The translations under genes and the position numbers were made by a program. The notes beneath the pieces were generated by a model. It was not told the origin of the DNA. It saw only the letters and a list, made by a program, of their open reading frames with translations, and did no database searches. From positions 1 to 62,961 of the forward strand of contig JBARSV010000005.1 of assembly GCA_049644865.1 (NCBI GenBank): 62,961 nucleotides of DNA, written 5' to 3'. Numbering within the stretch: position 1 is the stretch's first letter; every line of letters starts with the position of its first letter. Origin of the DNA: JAPUDQ01 sp049644865 (GTDB taxonomy: Bacteria > Patescibacteriota > Saccharimonadia > Saccharimonadales > Saccharimonadaceae). Positions 18,241 to 25,163 of this stretch are shown in pieces.

Positions 18241-18269
18241 ATTATAGCACAACACGCTCATGCTGTCAA
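18241..18269 (-). promoter_or_regulatory. Consensus sigma70 promoter of the hisS operon
   Basis: On the minus strand a perfect TTGACA (18264-18269) and a perfect TATAAT (18241-18246) are separated by exactly 17 bases. It is the best promoter in the window. The leader to the first gene is about 134 nt. Confidence 0.93.
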
Positions 18270-18346
18270 TTTTTATTTGAAATACTCAAACGAAAGACTC
18301 CTCGCCACTCCTAACTCTCCGTCACAATAAGAACACTATCCAAATA

Positions 18347-18384
18347 TTCCAATAAACGTACGCTATAGCATATACTTATTAGAA
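18347..18384. promoter_or_regulatory. 38-bp dyad operator, copy A (upstream of paaX-like gene)
   Basis: TTCCAATAA (18347-18355) and TTATTAGAA (18376-18384) flank 20 bases whose centre is GCTATAGC. The dyad encloses the whole predicted promoter: TATACT at 18371-18376 lies inside it and the ATG begins at its last base. Copies B and C have the same arms and the same 20-base spacing. Confidence 0.8.
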
Positions 18385-18959
18385 TGGGACGCAACGATTC
18401 AACTAGTAGGATCATTGACGAGGTCATCAAATTTAGCGTGACAACTGCTGCTGTTGGAGGAATTATTGCACTGCCTGGACTGGCATTGGGGCTTGAAAAA
18501 CCCCTCTCCGCTCTATTTAACCACCTTGACAAACGATCGCGGGAGAGAGAATTACGCCGAGTCCTGTACTATATGAAAGAACAGAACTACCTCAGTGGCG
18601 ACTACTTGCATGGCCTACAGCTCACCGATAAGGCCAAGCGACGGCTCAAACAACGTTCGGCATATGAGATTATGCCAGCTGAGACATGGGACAAGCGCTG
18701 GAGAGTAATTATCTATGATATTCCTGAAAAACATAAAACTTCTCGCGATAAGTTGACTCATTTTCTGCGCCTGTCTGGTTGTTATCAACTACAGAGAAGT
18801 ACCTGGATCACTCCCTTCGCCTGTCGAGATGTGATAGAGACAATCTGCGCCCGACTTCATGTCGATGAATACATATCGTATTTCGAAGCCCTCAACCTCG
18901 ATAACGAGCAGGCCCTACTCGAGCATGTCCGGGCGCGCTATCCTCATACTAAGTTTTAG
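18384..18959 (+). CDS. PaaX-family / Cas2-like transcriptional regulator
   Basis: This 191-residue protein has a helical N-terminal half with a hydrophobic stretch (about residues 20-36) and a winged-helix-like part ending in LQLTDKAKRRLKQRS. The C-terminal half has the Cas2-like ferredoxin fold of PaaX proteins: WRVIIYDIPEKHKTSRDKL and LQRSTWITPF. No other cas gene or repeat array is near, so it is not a CRISPR nuclease. PaaX proteins are repressors that sense small ligands. A 38-bp dyad covers its own promoter and a second follows the gene, which points to autoregulation (inference). TATACT ends 7 bases before the ATG, so the mRNA is probably leaderless. Confidence 0.78.
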   Translation: MGRNDSTSRIIDEVIKFSVTTAAVGGIIALPGLALGLEKPLSALFNHLDKRSRERELRRVLYYMKEQNYLSGDYLHGLQLTDKAKRRLKQRSAYEIMPAETWDKRWRVIIYDIPEKHKTSRDKLTHFLRLSGCYQLQRSTWITPFACRDVIETICARLHVDEYISYFEALNLDNEQALLEHVRARYPHTKF

Positions 18960-18974
18960 CGTATGTCATAATTA

Positions 18975-19012
18975 TTCCAATAAATATCCGCTATAGCATG
19001 TATTTATTGGAA
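18975..19012. promoter_or_regulatory. 38-bp dyad operator, copy B (downstream of paaX-like gene)
   Basis: TTCCAATAA (18975-18983) and TTATTGGAA (19004-19012) are perfect inverted arms, with 20 bases between them centred on GCTATAGC. It follows the regulator gene by 15 bases, and no credible gene starts from it. It may pair with copy A 628 bp away in a repression loop, or be the remains of a second promoter. Confidence 0.75.
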
Positions 19013-19089
19013 TTATTATGTTTGATACTGCTGGAACATGTGATGGCTATGACAGATACGCGTCACTCCCGAGCGTGAGAACCAGTCCG

Positions 19090-19617
19090 TCAGATTGCGG
19101 TATGTTGGCGCGACCATTCATACATTGCGATAGCGGCGGCATGTCCGACGTTGAGGCTGCGCGTACTGCCATACTGGTCGATATGCAGCACCAGGTCCGC
19201 AATGGAGAGAAACTCATCAGAGAGTCCGGGGCCTTCCTGGCCGAAAATCAAGCACGCTTTTTCCGGCAGTATTGTGTGCTGCAATGACTCGGAAACTACA
19301 TTATTTTCGATAGCAATCAGCGCCACGCCCCGACTCCGTAGGTCGGCCGCGAAGTCCTCGATCGTCGGGTGGTGATAGACATGTAGGTATTTGTTCGTTG
19401 CCATAGCACCGCGTTTGTTCCACTGCCGCCGCCCGACGATATGCACGCGCCATACCCCGAAGGCATTTGCAGTACGTACAATTGAACCCATGTTAAAATC
19501 CCGTAGCGTATTCTCACAGGCAATCTCAAGACTCACACCATTGGCATCGAGCCCGGTGATAATCTCCTCGTGAGCGCGACCCTTGAAATGGTCAGGCAGG
19601 TTACGAGGGTCATCCAT
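19090..19617 (-). CDS. TrmH/SpoU-family RNA methyltransferase
   Basis: This 175-residue protein is a SPOUT (knotted) SAM methyltransferase for tRNA or rRNA ribose. Motif 1 NMGSIVRTANAFG, motif 2 CLIFGQEGPGLS and motif 3 TRSLNVGHAAAIAMYEW are all present. The start is the ATG at 19617, 9 bases after an AAGGAG that lies in the end of the upstream gene; the TTG two codons earlier is too close. It ends a four-gene minus-strand operon (HAD, PRTase, phosphatase-like, methyltransferase). The exact target base cannot be told. Confidence 0.88.
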   Translation of the reverse strand: MDDPRNLPDHFKGRAHEEIITGLDANGVSLEIACENTLRDFNMGSIVRTANAFGVWRVHIVGRRQWNKRGAMATNKYLHVYHHPTIEDFAADLRSRGVALIAIENNVVSESLQHTILPEKACLIFGQEGPGLSDEFLSIADLVLHIDQYGSTRSLNVGHAAAIAMYEWSRQHTAI

Positions 19618-19623
19618 TAACAA

Positions 19624-20220
19624 TCACTCCTTGTTCTGCCTTGCCCAACGTGCCGCATCCTTGGGTGAGAGACCATAATAATCGACTACTACACTGCCTC
19701 CCGTTGTAATACGAACCCTTGTCACTGAGCCGGTAGGTACAATACTTGCATCATGTGGTGGTTGACGCTCCACCTCATCTATCGTTGGAAATACCAATTG
19801 TAAGTATGATGAGCTCTGTTCTTGTGCTACCAACTGATTGATCTCTTCCCTTAGTGCAGCTAAAATCGCTCGTCGGGACAAAAAAATTAGTCCAGTACCA
19901 TCAACTGATAGCATCGCTCGATACACATCGATATTAACCCCATCAATTGACTTCCCTGTATGGGCAAGAAATTCTGACGTCTCGATGGGCGTTACAATGT
20001 TTCCCTGACCAGTTGCATATTGTGCAGCTAATTGAGAACGACGACTCGCCTCACGCAAAACCGCATTTGGCTGACAACCCATGATCTCTAATAAATAATT
20101 ACCCAAATCTCGTGCCTCCGCTTCACCCCGATCACTCAGAGGGCGGAATGCCTCACTTGGGCCATCATCTAAGCTCCCAGCATGTGGATGCCTTATAAGA
20201 TACAGTGTTGTGTCTGACAT
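19624..20220 (-). CDS. Histidine-phosphatase-fold protein with altered active site
   Basis: The N-terminal LYLIRHPHAG motif and PLSDRGEAEARDLGNYL are those of the phosphoglycerate-mutase/histidine phosphatase superfamily. Position 16 of the longer frame is taken as the start (MSDTTLYL). The second conserved histidine, usually in a VVSHGGVI-like strand, is not seen; the matching stretch reads LIFLSRRAILAAL. Activity may therefore be reduced or lost. It sits between a PRTase-like gene and an RNA methyltransferase with close spacing, so co-transcription is likely. The substrate is unknown. Confidence 0.7.
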   Translation of the reverse strand: MSDTTLYLIRHPHAGSLDDGPSEAFRPLSDRGEAEARDLGNYLLEIMGCQPNAVLREASRRSQLAAQYATGQGNIVTPIETSEFLAHTGKSIDGVNIDVYRAMLSVDGTGLIFLSRRAILAALREEINQLVAQEQSSSYLQLVFPTIDEVERQPPHDASIVPTGSVTRVRITTGGSVVVDYYGLSPKDAARWARQNKE

Positions 20221-20287
20221 ACTCCCACTATCTCCGTTTTTATGATTAGATGCAAGCAATAACACTACGATTTATCATGGACACGAC

Positions 20288-20806
20288 TCATGACATATCG
20301 TGGTGTATTGCTGCATCTACCGGTACATGTAGCCCAGATGCCATTTGTATGGTCGGCACAGCAGTTGGAGAACGGTTTATAACAGCAACAATCCCTGATA
20401 CTTCTCCTCCGTTAGCTACGATAAACTGAGCCACCTTACCAGTATTCGTGCCTTTATTGAAGACATCTTCTATGATCACTACCTTGTCGCACACGCCACC
20501 GAGTAGACGAAACACCCTCGGTTTTTCTCCGTCATGGTCTGTCGCGATATGTGTAATGTCCAGCTCCTCCTTGAGCGATTCAGCGATGCGTGTCGCACCA
20601 TAAGCGACAGATACCACTGTCTTGATGTGCGGATAACGAGTTCGCAGTATTTCCGCCATGGCACGAACGCACAATTCATACAGTTCACCCCCAACCCTAT
20701 CGAAGTCTAGTTTCACCGAAGCTCTTTCGCCAGACGCAAGGACAAAATCACCGTGTATCAATGCAGTTTCAATGATAGCTAGTGTATCAGTATTGGATAA
20801 TGGCAT
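20288..20806 (-). CDS. Orotate phosphoribosyltransferase-like protein
   Basis: The 172-residue protein begins with GDFVLASGERASVKLDFD, which matches the orotate PRTase N-terminal motif (GxFxLxSGxxSxxYxD). The PRPP loop is VVIIEDVFNKGTNTG, where PyrE has VVDDVxTTG; the DD pair is changed to ED. Family members join orotate and PRPP to make OMP, but no other pyrimidine synthesis genes are in the window, so a salvage role is possible. The upstream HAD gene ends 12 bases before this start. Confidence 0.68.
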   Translation of the reverse strand: MPLSNTDTLAIIETALIHGDFVLASGERASVKLDFDRVGGELYELCVRAMAEILRTRYPHIKTVVSVAYGATRIAESLKEELDITHIATDHDGEKPRVFRLLGGVCDKVVIIEDVFNKGTNTGKVAQFIVANGGEVSGIVAVINRSPTAVPTIQMASGLHVPVDAAIHHDMS

Positions 20807-20818
20807 ACGACACTAGTT

Positions 20819-21538
20819 TCACACATTGTTATCATCTAACGCCCCGATGCTGCGCTCCATTAACTCCTTAACCAAGTCCTCGACTTCATGTAAGCCTGGC
20901 AGGTACCAGTGCTCTTTCGTGGCTATATCACGTAAACCATCCGTACAATTAAGGCATATCGGATACTGAACAGCACGTAACATCTCAATGTCTCCCTCTG
21001 AATCTCCAAATGCGAATGAGTTTTGGGCACGATGACCATGCATGAGATGTTTTATCGCGTCATGTTTCTCGTGGCGCGAAGCCAGGTAACTTTTAATATT
21101 GCCTGTAAATTTGTCGTGTTTTACTTCATATACAGTACAATAATATGACTCGAGCCCGAAAAATTCAGCTACGGCTTGTGCCGCAAATTGCGGCTCACCT
21201 GTTACCAAGGCAATATCGTGAGAGTCTCGCAATACATCGATAGTAGGCTCGGCGTATGAAAAGAACTTCATCGATTTCCTATATATGCGCCTCGTTGATT
21301 CTAGAACCACATCATAGCGCTTACCCCTTAGGCCGTTTGCATAGATATCAAGTAGTTCTACGATCGTTGTTTCGTAGTCTTGAATTCCAGCCTTATATTT
21401 TTGCATGCTTGTTGTCGCATCAGCCAAGACACATGTATCGATAATGCCTTCTATCACCTGTGTCTTTAGTAGTCCAAAATATGAAAACCCTTCATATAGT
21501 GTATTGTCAATGTCAAATAGTGCAATGGGCTTAGTCAT
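20819..21538 (-). CDS. HAD-superfamily (SerB-like) phosphatase
   Basis: Motif I is FDIDNTLYEG at the N-terminus, motif II is LVTGEP (Thr), and motif III/IV is FAFGDSEGDIEML. This is the HAD subclass IB pattern of phosphoserine phosphatase-like enzymes, which cleave small phosphate esters. The ATG at 21538 is chosen because TATACT (21546-21551) ends exactly 7 bases before it; no ribosome site is present, so the mRNA should be leaderless. It heads an operon with the PRTase-like, phosphatase-like and TrmH genes. The substrate is not clear. Confidence 0.82.
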   Translation of the reverse strand: MTKPIALFDIDNTLYEGFSYFGLLKTQVIEGIIDTCVLADATTSMQKYKAGIQDYETTIVELLDIYANGLRGKRYDVVLESTRRIYRKSMKFFSYAEPTIDVLRDSHDIALVTGEPQFAAQAVAEFFGLESYYCTVYEVKHDKFTGNIKSYLASRHEKHDAIKHLMHGHRAQNSFAFGDSEGDIEMLRAVQYPICLNCTDGLRDIATKEHWYLPGLHEVEDLVKELMERSIGALDDNNV

Positions 21539-21659
21539 AGACACTAGTATAGAGTTTCGAAAGAATCTACAACAGGTATTTGATCAGTACCTTTGATTAC
21601 CAATCTATTACAAAATAACGCTCCGTCAGCAAGATGCATTCATGCTTCTGATTGTATCT

Positions 21660-21744
21660 TGGTGCGGATGACTGGACTTGAACCAGCACGCCCGAAGGCA
21701 TATGCTCCTAAGGCATACGTGTATACCAATTTCACCACATCCGC
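21660..21744 (-). tRNA. tRNA-Leu (anticodon UAG)
   Basis: The acceptor arms GCGGATG and CATCCGC pair, followed by A and an encoded CCA. The anticodon arm is TATGC-CTTAGGA-GCATA with anticodon TAG. A long variable arm (TGCCTTCGGGCG) follows, typical of tRNA-Leu. The T loop is TTCAAGT. A second copy of the 5' half lies upstream at 21880-21917. Confidence 0.93.
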
Positions 21745-21841
21745 GTAATATCTATTGTAATGTAACAGCTCGCCGAGGGCGAGAGGCATATGGTCACCTT
21801 CGGCGACCCCCGAACTTCACGATTGCCAGCACAGCTGTCAT

Positions 21842-21921
21842 CGGAAGATTCGTTTCCGAACTGCCACTGGCAGCTCTCACCTAAGGCATACGTGTATACC
21901 AATTTCACCACATCCGCGTAA
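21842..21921 (-). pseudogene. Truncated tRNA-Leu 5' half fused to a repeated element
   Basis: Positions 21880-21921 repeat 21707-21748 exactly (42 bases): the acceptor 5' strand, D arm and anticodon up to TAG. After the anticodon the copy departs into a sequence with a CTGCC-agt-GGCAG hairpin and no matching 3' half. The joined sequence 21842-21898 recurs, diverged, at 22628-22684. It cannot fold as a tRNA and looks like a scar of duplication or integration. Confidence 0.65.
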
Positions 21922-21972
21922 ATTGTTGAGTTATACAGATAGTTTTGTGTCTTTTCGGACACTCGGCGCGAG

Positions 21973-21986
21973 ACACGTATACGTGT
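21973..21986. other. Perfect 14-bp palindrome
   Basis: ACACGTATACGTGT is a perfect palindrome upstream of the truncated tRNA copy. It may be a protein-binding site or a remnant of the tRNA-derived repeats, whose TATACACGTATG segment it resembles. Confidence 0.35.
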
Positions 21987-22076
21987 ATACGATTATTTGC
22001 GTTTCACGTAGTCACCGCGTCCGCGTACATACCAGTTTAACAGGTCGGGATTGGTGTGACTATTGTCGTATATGAT

Positions 22077-22451
22077 CTACCTATATAAACGGAGAAATGC
22101 TGCAACTTCGTCTCTGGTGACATTGGGATCAGCAAGTAAGTCACAAGCATCGTGTATCCGCACTTCCAAGTCGTCGATTTCAGCCGTAAGTCTCCGTACA
22201 ACATCGTGATTCTCATTGTCAGGCTCGAGCGCTGCGCGCTTACGGAGTTCCCTTTCCTCCAAGCCAGGTATACCACATCCCACTTCCAATACCCTGGGGA
22301 TATCCGCCATCAATGCTTCGATGCCGCGCCTGACGACGTCATGAGGGATGGGACCACCACTACGAAGCGCTTCAGCAAGATCACGAAGTGCTAATGTAAG
22401 TCTTGTATCTTCAAGTAATTCGATAGCATCAGGTCTCATATATTCGGGCAT
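22077..22451 (-). CDS. Hypothetical helical protein
   Basis: I do not recognise this 124-residue protein. It is almost wholly helical and charged, with leucine-rich stretches (LALRDLAEALRSGG, LTAEIDDLEVRIHDACDLL) that suggest a coiled coil or helical bundle. No membrane segment is seen. No ribosome site precedes the ATG at 22451, but TATACC lies 8 bases before it, so a leaderless start is possible. It stands alone between the tRNA-Leu region and the OmpA-like gene. Confidence 0.55.
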   Translation of the reverse strand: MPEYMRPDAIELLEDTRLTLALRDLAEALRSGGPIPHDVVRRGIEALMADIPRVLEVGCGIPGLEERELRKRAALEPDNENHDVVRRLTAEIDDLEVRIHDACDLLADPNVTRDEVAAFLRLYR

Positions 22452-22627
22452 GCTTTTAGGGTATACAACTAGTTATTTCTTCGCAAACATAACCTTAAAA
22501 CAAAAAAACGCGCTCAAATGTCCGTCTGATATAGATAGTAGAAGAATGCTGTCGTACCTACGGCAACTCATGACGGCCAAATTCATCACGCTGTCATCAG
22601 GTGCATAGTGGAGCAGAATACTCTCAC

Positions 22628-22684
22628 CGGAAGATTCGTTTTTGAACTACCATTGGCAGTTCTCACCTGAAGCATACGAGTATA
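22628..22684. repeat. Second copy of the tRNA-Leu-associated element
   Basis: This 57-base segment matches 21842-21898 at most positions over the full length without gaps. Differences in the hairpin arms largely preserve pairing (CTGCC/GGCAG against CTGCC/GGTAG). Its distal part is a decayed tRNA-Leu D-to-anticodon segment. The rest of the gap, 22452-22728, holds nothing I can assign. Confidence 0.6.
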
Positions 22685-22728
22685 AGATAGAGATTTAGGA
22701 GTCAAACAACCAATGATCATATCGGTGG

Positions 22729-22760
22729 TATAATATTACATAATAACGATAAGGAGTTTT
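22729..22760 (+). promoter_or_regulatory. Extended -10 promoter and ribosome site of the OmpA-like gene
   Basis: TGG-TATAAT (-10 box at 22729-22734) is an extended -10 promoter without a clear -35 box. AAGGAG follows at 22751-22756, just before the ATG at 22761. Confidence 0.75.
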
Positions 22761-23702
22761 ATGGATCCACAAACGACCAATCAACCAAACCAACCAGCTG
22801 CCACGCCACCTCAGGCACCGCCCGCCATGCCGTCGCAGCCAGTTGCGACCCCTTCCGCTACGCCAACCCCATCAGACTCAAAGATGCCACGTATCATTGC
22901 AGGTATCGTCGGTGGATTACTTGTTATAGGTGGAATCATCTTTGCACTACTGTTCTACCCACAGATGCAGGCACAAAACGTCGCCTCAAGCTTTATGTCG
23001 GCAGTTCGCGACAACAACGAACAGCAAATGAAAGATTTATCAGGCGACGGACGCGACGGCGTCACTGATCGCGCTCACGACGGGCTATCTGGCGCTTCCT
23101 ACACCCTAAAAAATACCGACAAAAAGGACAATGACTTCAATGTCCACTTTGATATTAAAGACTCTAAGACCCTCACCGGAGCTACGGTCGTAGTATCTGC
23201 CGGCAAAGTTACCAACTTCGTCCTCAATAGCAAACCATCTGATGCAACATCAACCACCCCTACCTCAACGCCGCAGACTCCGGCTGTAGTCGGATGTTTA
23301 ACACCATCTGATCTAAAGTCAGAAGGTTTTACTGGCATCGACAGTCTTGCTACCAATCAAACGATTGAGAGTTTCTACTTCAAACCCGATAGCAGTGCGT
23401 ACGATGATATTGGTCTCGCCAACTCTGCTATTGATGACATTGTAGGGCTCAATAGCAAATTCTCAAGCAAACAGTTTACGTTAACACTTCGTGGTTCAGT
23501 CAACCAGGATAGCCCGAGCGCTGATGGCGATAAGCTTTCCTCTGACCGAGCAAATAAGGTCAAGGCTGATTTGATTGCCAAAGGTGTAACTGCAAGCCGC
23601 ATTATCATCGACCAACCCACCTATGGCACAATGGGCAACCAAGAAGCATATCGTACTGTCACATTGTTTATATCTGCAACTTGCGACAGCAACGGTCAAT
23701 AA
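22761..23702 (+). CDS. Membrane-anchored OmpA-like domain protein
   Basis: Residues 1-45 are a Pro/Thr/Ala-rich cytoplasmic tail. Residues 47-69 (IIAGIVGGLLVIGGIIFALL) form one membrane helix. An extracellular region follows, then a Ser/Thr linker. The last 110 residues (ESFYFKPDSSAYDD ... SSDRANKVKADLIAKGV ... YRTVTLF) match the OmpA/MotB peptidoglycan-binding fold. Such domains bind cell wall noncovalently. In an organism with one membrane the protein would tether membrane to wall, its own or its host's (inference). It has its own promoter and a long bidirectional terminator. Confidence 0.75.
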   Translation: MDPQTTNQPNQPAATPPQAPPAMPSQPVATPSATPTPSDSKMPRIIAGIVGGLLVIGGIIFALLFYPQMQAQNVASSFMSAVRDNNEQQMKDLSGDGRDGVTDRAHDGLSGASYTLKNTDKKDNDFNVHFDIKDSKTLTGATVVVSAGKVTNFVLNSKPSDATSTTPTSTPQTPAVVGCLTPSDLKSEGFTGIDSLATNQTIESFYFKPDSSAYDDIGLANSAIDDIVGLNSKFSSKQFTLTLRGSVNQDSPSADGDKLSSDRANKVKADLIAKGVTASRIIIDQPTYGTMGNQEAYRTVTLFISATCDSNGQ

Positions 23703-23721
23703 ACCCCTTGCGACACCTAAT

Positions 23722-23760
23722 AGTAAAATTCACCCCGACATCAGGGGTGAATTTTACTAT
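23722..23760. terminator. Bidirectional terminator
   Basis: TAGTAAAATTCACCCC and GGGGTGAATTTTACTA are a perfect 16-bp stem around a 7-base loop. It separates the OmpA-like gene from the convergent minus-strand gene. Confidence 0.92.
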
Positions 23761-23778
23761 ATACCAAACCTAGGCTTG

Positions 23779-24548
23779 TCAGCGTTCATCCAATTCTCGT
23801 AGTGTTACACCCAACTCTGAGTCGATAATGCTCTGTAACTTGTCGTGATTTGCCGCACTAGCCGCCCAGCGATGAGCATTCTCGACAAGCGCTACTGATA
23901 GATCATTGCTATGGGCCAGAAGCGACTCAAGCATTTCCTCAGGCGCAAGATTACCGGGTAATATATAATAAAGTATATTTTTCGCAACATTAATGATGCT
24001 TGAGCCGGTGAGGATGGTATTCGCTTGAGAACCTCAGGCGTAAAAATACTTAGGGCATCAAGCCTCATATCTGGTTGCGCATACAGACGGTAATCCTTAC
24101 TAATAATCCCTTCACATAGTACCAATTGTCCATTTTCAATCGCACGAATGTAAGCCGTCTGCCGAATCGAGTAACCCGCATGAACACAGGCAATCGATGG
24201 AAAATACGCATCCAAGCGTCTGGCAAAAACCGTGACCGACCACGGTGAAATCACGTTAAAATTATGATCTTGTCCTGTCAGCGACGTTACTTGAATATAT
24301 AGCCATGTGTCACCTTCAAGCAATTGATTATACGCCTGAATTGGCGTATCAAATACACCCTGAATTATCTCCTCGCTGCTCTGATCAATCGGAAATCCCT
24401 GCTGGATATTCTGAACGCCAAAGTTTTGTTTGAGACGAGCTATTCGAGACGGATCGTTTTGCTTGTCACGTACGATGAATCGATATATCGTTGCGAATAA
24501 AAAGACGGTTGTTCCAAATATTAAAACCCATGACAAGGGGTCACCCAT
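23779..24548 (-). CDS. Membrane-anchored hypothetical protein, apparent frameshift
   Basis: I do not recognise the family. The first frame (24548 down to 23892) begins MGDPLSWVLIFG with one membrane helix (about 7-25) and a soluble part. After about residue 170 the protein turns implausible (basic, aromatic). The adjacent frame, open from 24033, reads TILTGSSIINVAKNILYYIL and continues as a normal acidic helical sequence to a TGA at 23779. A -1 shift (or one missing base) between 23892 and 24033, most likely near 24020-24033, joins them into a protein of about 256 residues. An assembly error is as likely as real decay. Confidence 0.6.
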
Positions 24549-24571
24549 GCCGTACGACCTCTGCTACAAAT

Positions 24572-24593
24572 AAAAAAGACGCTCTCATGCGTC
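24572..24593 (-). terminator. Terminator overlapping the rsmD stop codon
   Basis: On the minus strand GACGC-ATGAGA-GCGTC is followed by TTTTTT. The rsmD stop TGA lies in the loop, so the terminator is built into the gene end. Confidence 0.85.
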
Positions 24594-25163
24594 CATCTTA
24601 TCTAGGCGGTAGAAAGCCAGTGCCGCGTCTCCGTAACTACGATTGTCCACCACAACAACTCCATTAACGGTCGGCACAGACTCCCTACCTGGATATGATA
24701 ATATCATAAGCCCTTTCGGTTGCAAATGGTTTTTGAGCCGAAATACTGTGGATAACTGCAAATCGTTGTATGGCGGATCAGCAAAGATAAGGTCAAATCG
24801 TTCGTAATCATTACTGCGATTGTCCACCGAGACAATTGTAGTCGTTTCATCCCATGCGGCCACACTACCCCTGATGAGTTTCGCCTGGGTTGCCACGCCG
24901 AGCGTCTCGATATTTTTCGCGATCACTCGTTGCGCCGCGCGATCGCGTTCGATAAAAGTGACATCTGCTGCTCCCCGACTGAGCGCCTCGAAGCCAAGGC
25001 TACCCGAACCAGCAAAAGCATCGAGCACCGTTAGGCCTGATATATCTCCCAATATGTTAAAGAGAGAGCTGCGTATCCGGTCGCCCATTGGGTGAGTTTT
25101 ATAACTATCACTCGTCGCAATCGTCCGTCCGCCAAACTGCCCTGCGATAATGCGTAGGCTCAT
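24585..25163 (-). CDS. rsmD: 16S rRNA (guanine(966)-N(2))-methyltransferase
   Basis: RsmD methylates G966 of 16S rRNA during 30S assembly. The 192-residue protein has MSLRIIAGQFGGR at the start, the SAM motif VLDAFAGSGSLGFEALSRGA and the catalytic LIFADPPYND. Length is typical. The start overlaps the stop of the upstream gene (ATGA), so it is translationally coupled. Its stop codon is in the loop of its own terminator. Confidence 0.94.
   Translation of the reverse strand: MSLRIIAGQFGGRTIATSDSYKTHPMGDRIRSSLFNILGDISGLTVLDAFAGSGSLGFEALSRGAADVTFIERDRAAQRVIAKNIETLGVATQAKLIRGSVAAWDETTTIVSVDNRSNDYERFDLIFADPPYNDLQLSTVFRLKNHLQPKGLMILSYPGRESVPTVNGVVVVDNRSYGDAALAFYRLDKMDA

Noticed and set aside
18100..18269. 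T-box riboswitch before the hisS operon
   Set aside because: I looked for the T-box antiterminator motif (GGTGG..CCGCG-like) and found none; the leader peptide and paired stems explain the region better.
19018..19287. 89-residue plus-strand frame after operator copy B
   Set aside because: Most of it is antisense to the conserved C-terminus of the TrmH gene and it has no ribosome site or protein-like composition.
21732..21962. 76-residue frame over the truncated tRNA-Leu copy
   Set aside because: It is a translation of tRNA sequence (ADVVKLVYTYALG is read from the tRNA 5' half) and is not a gene.
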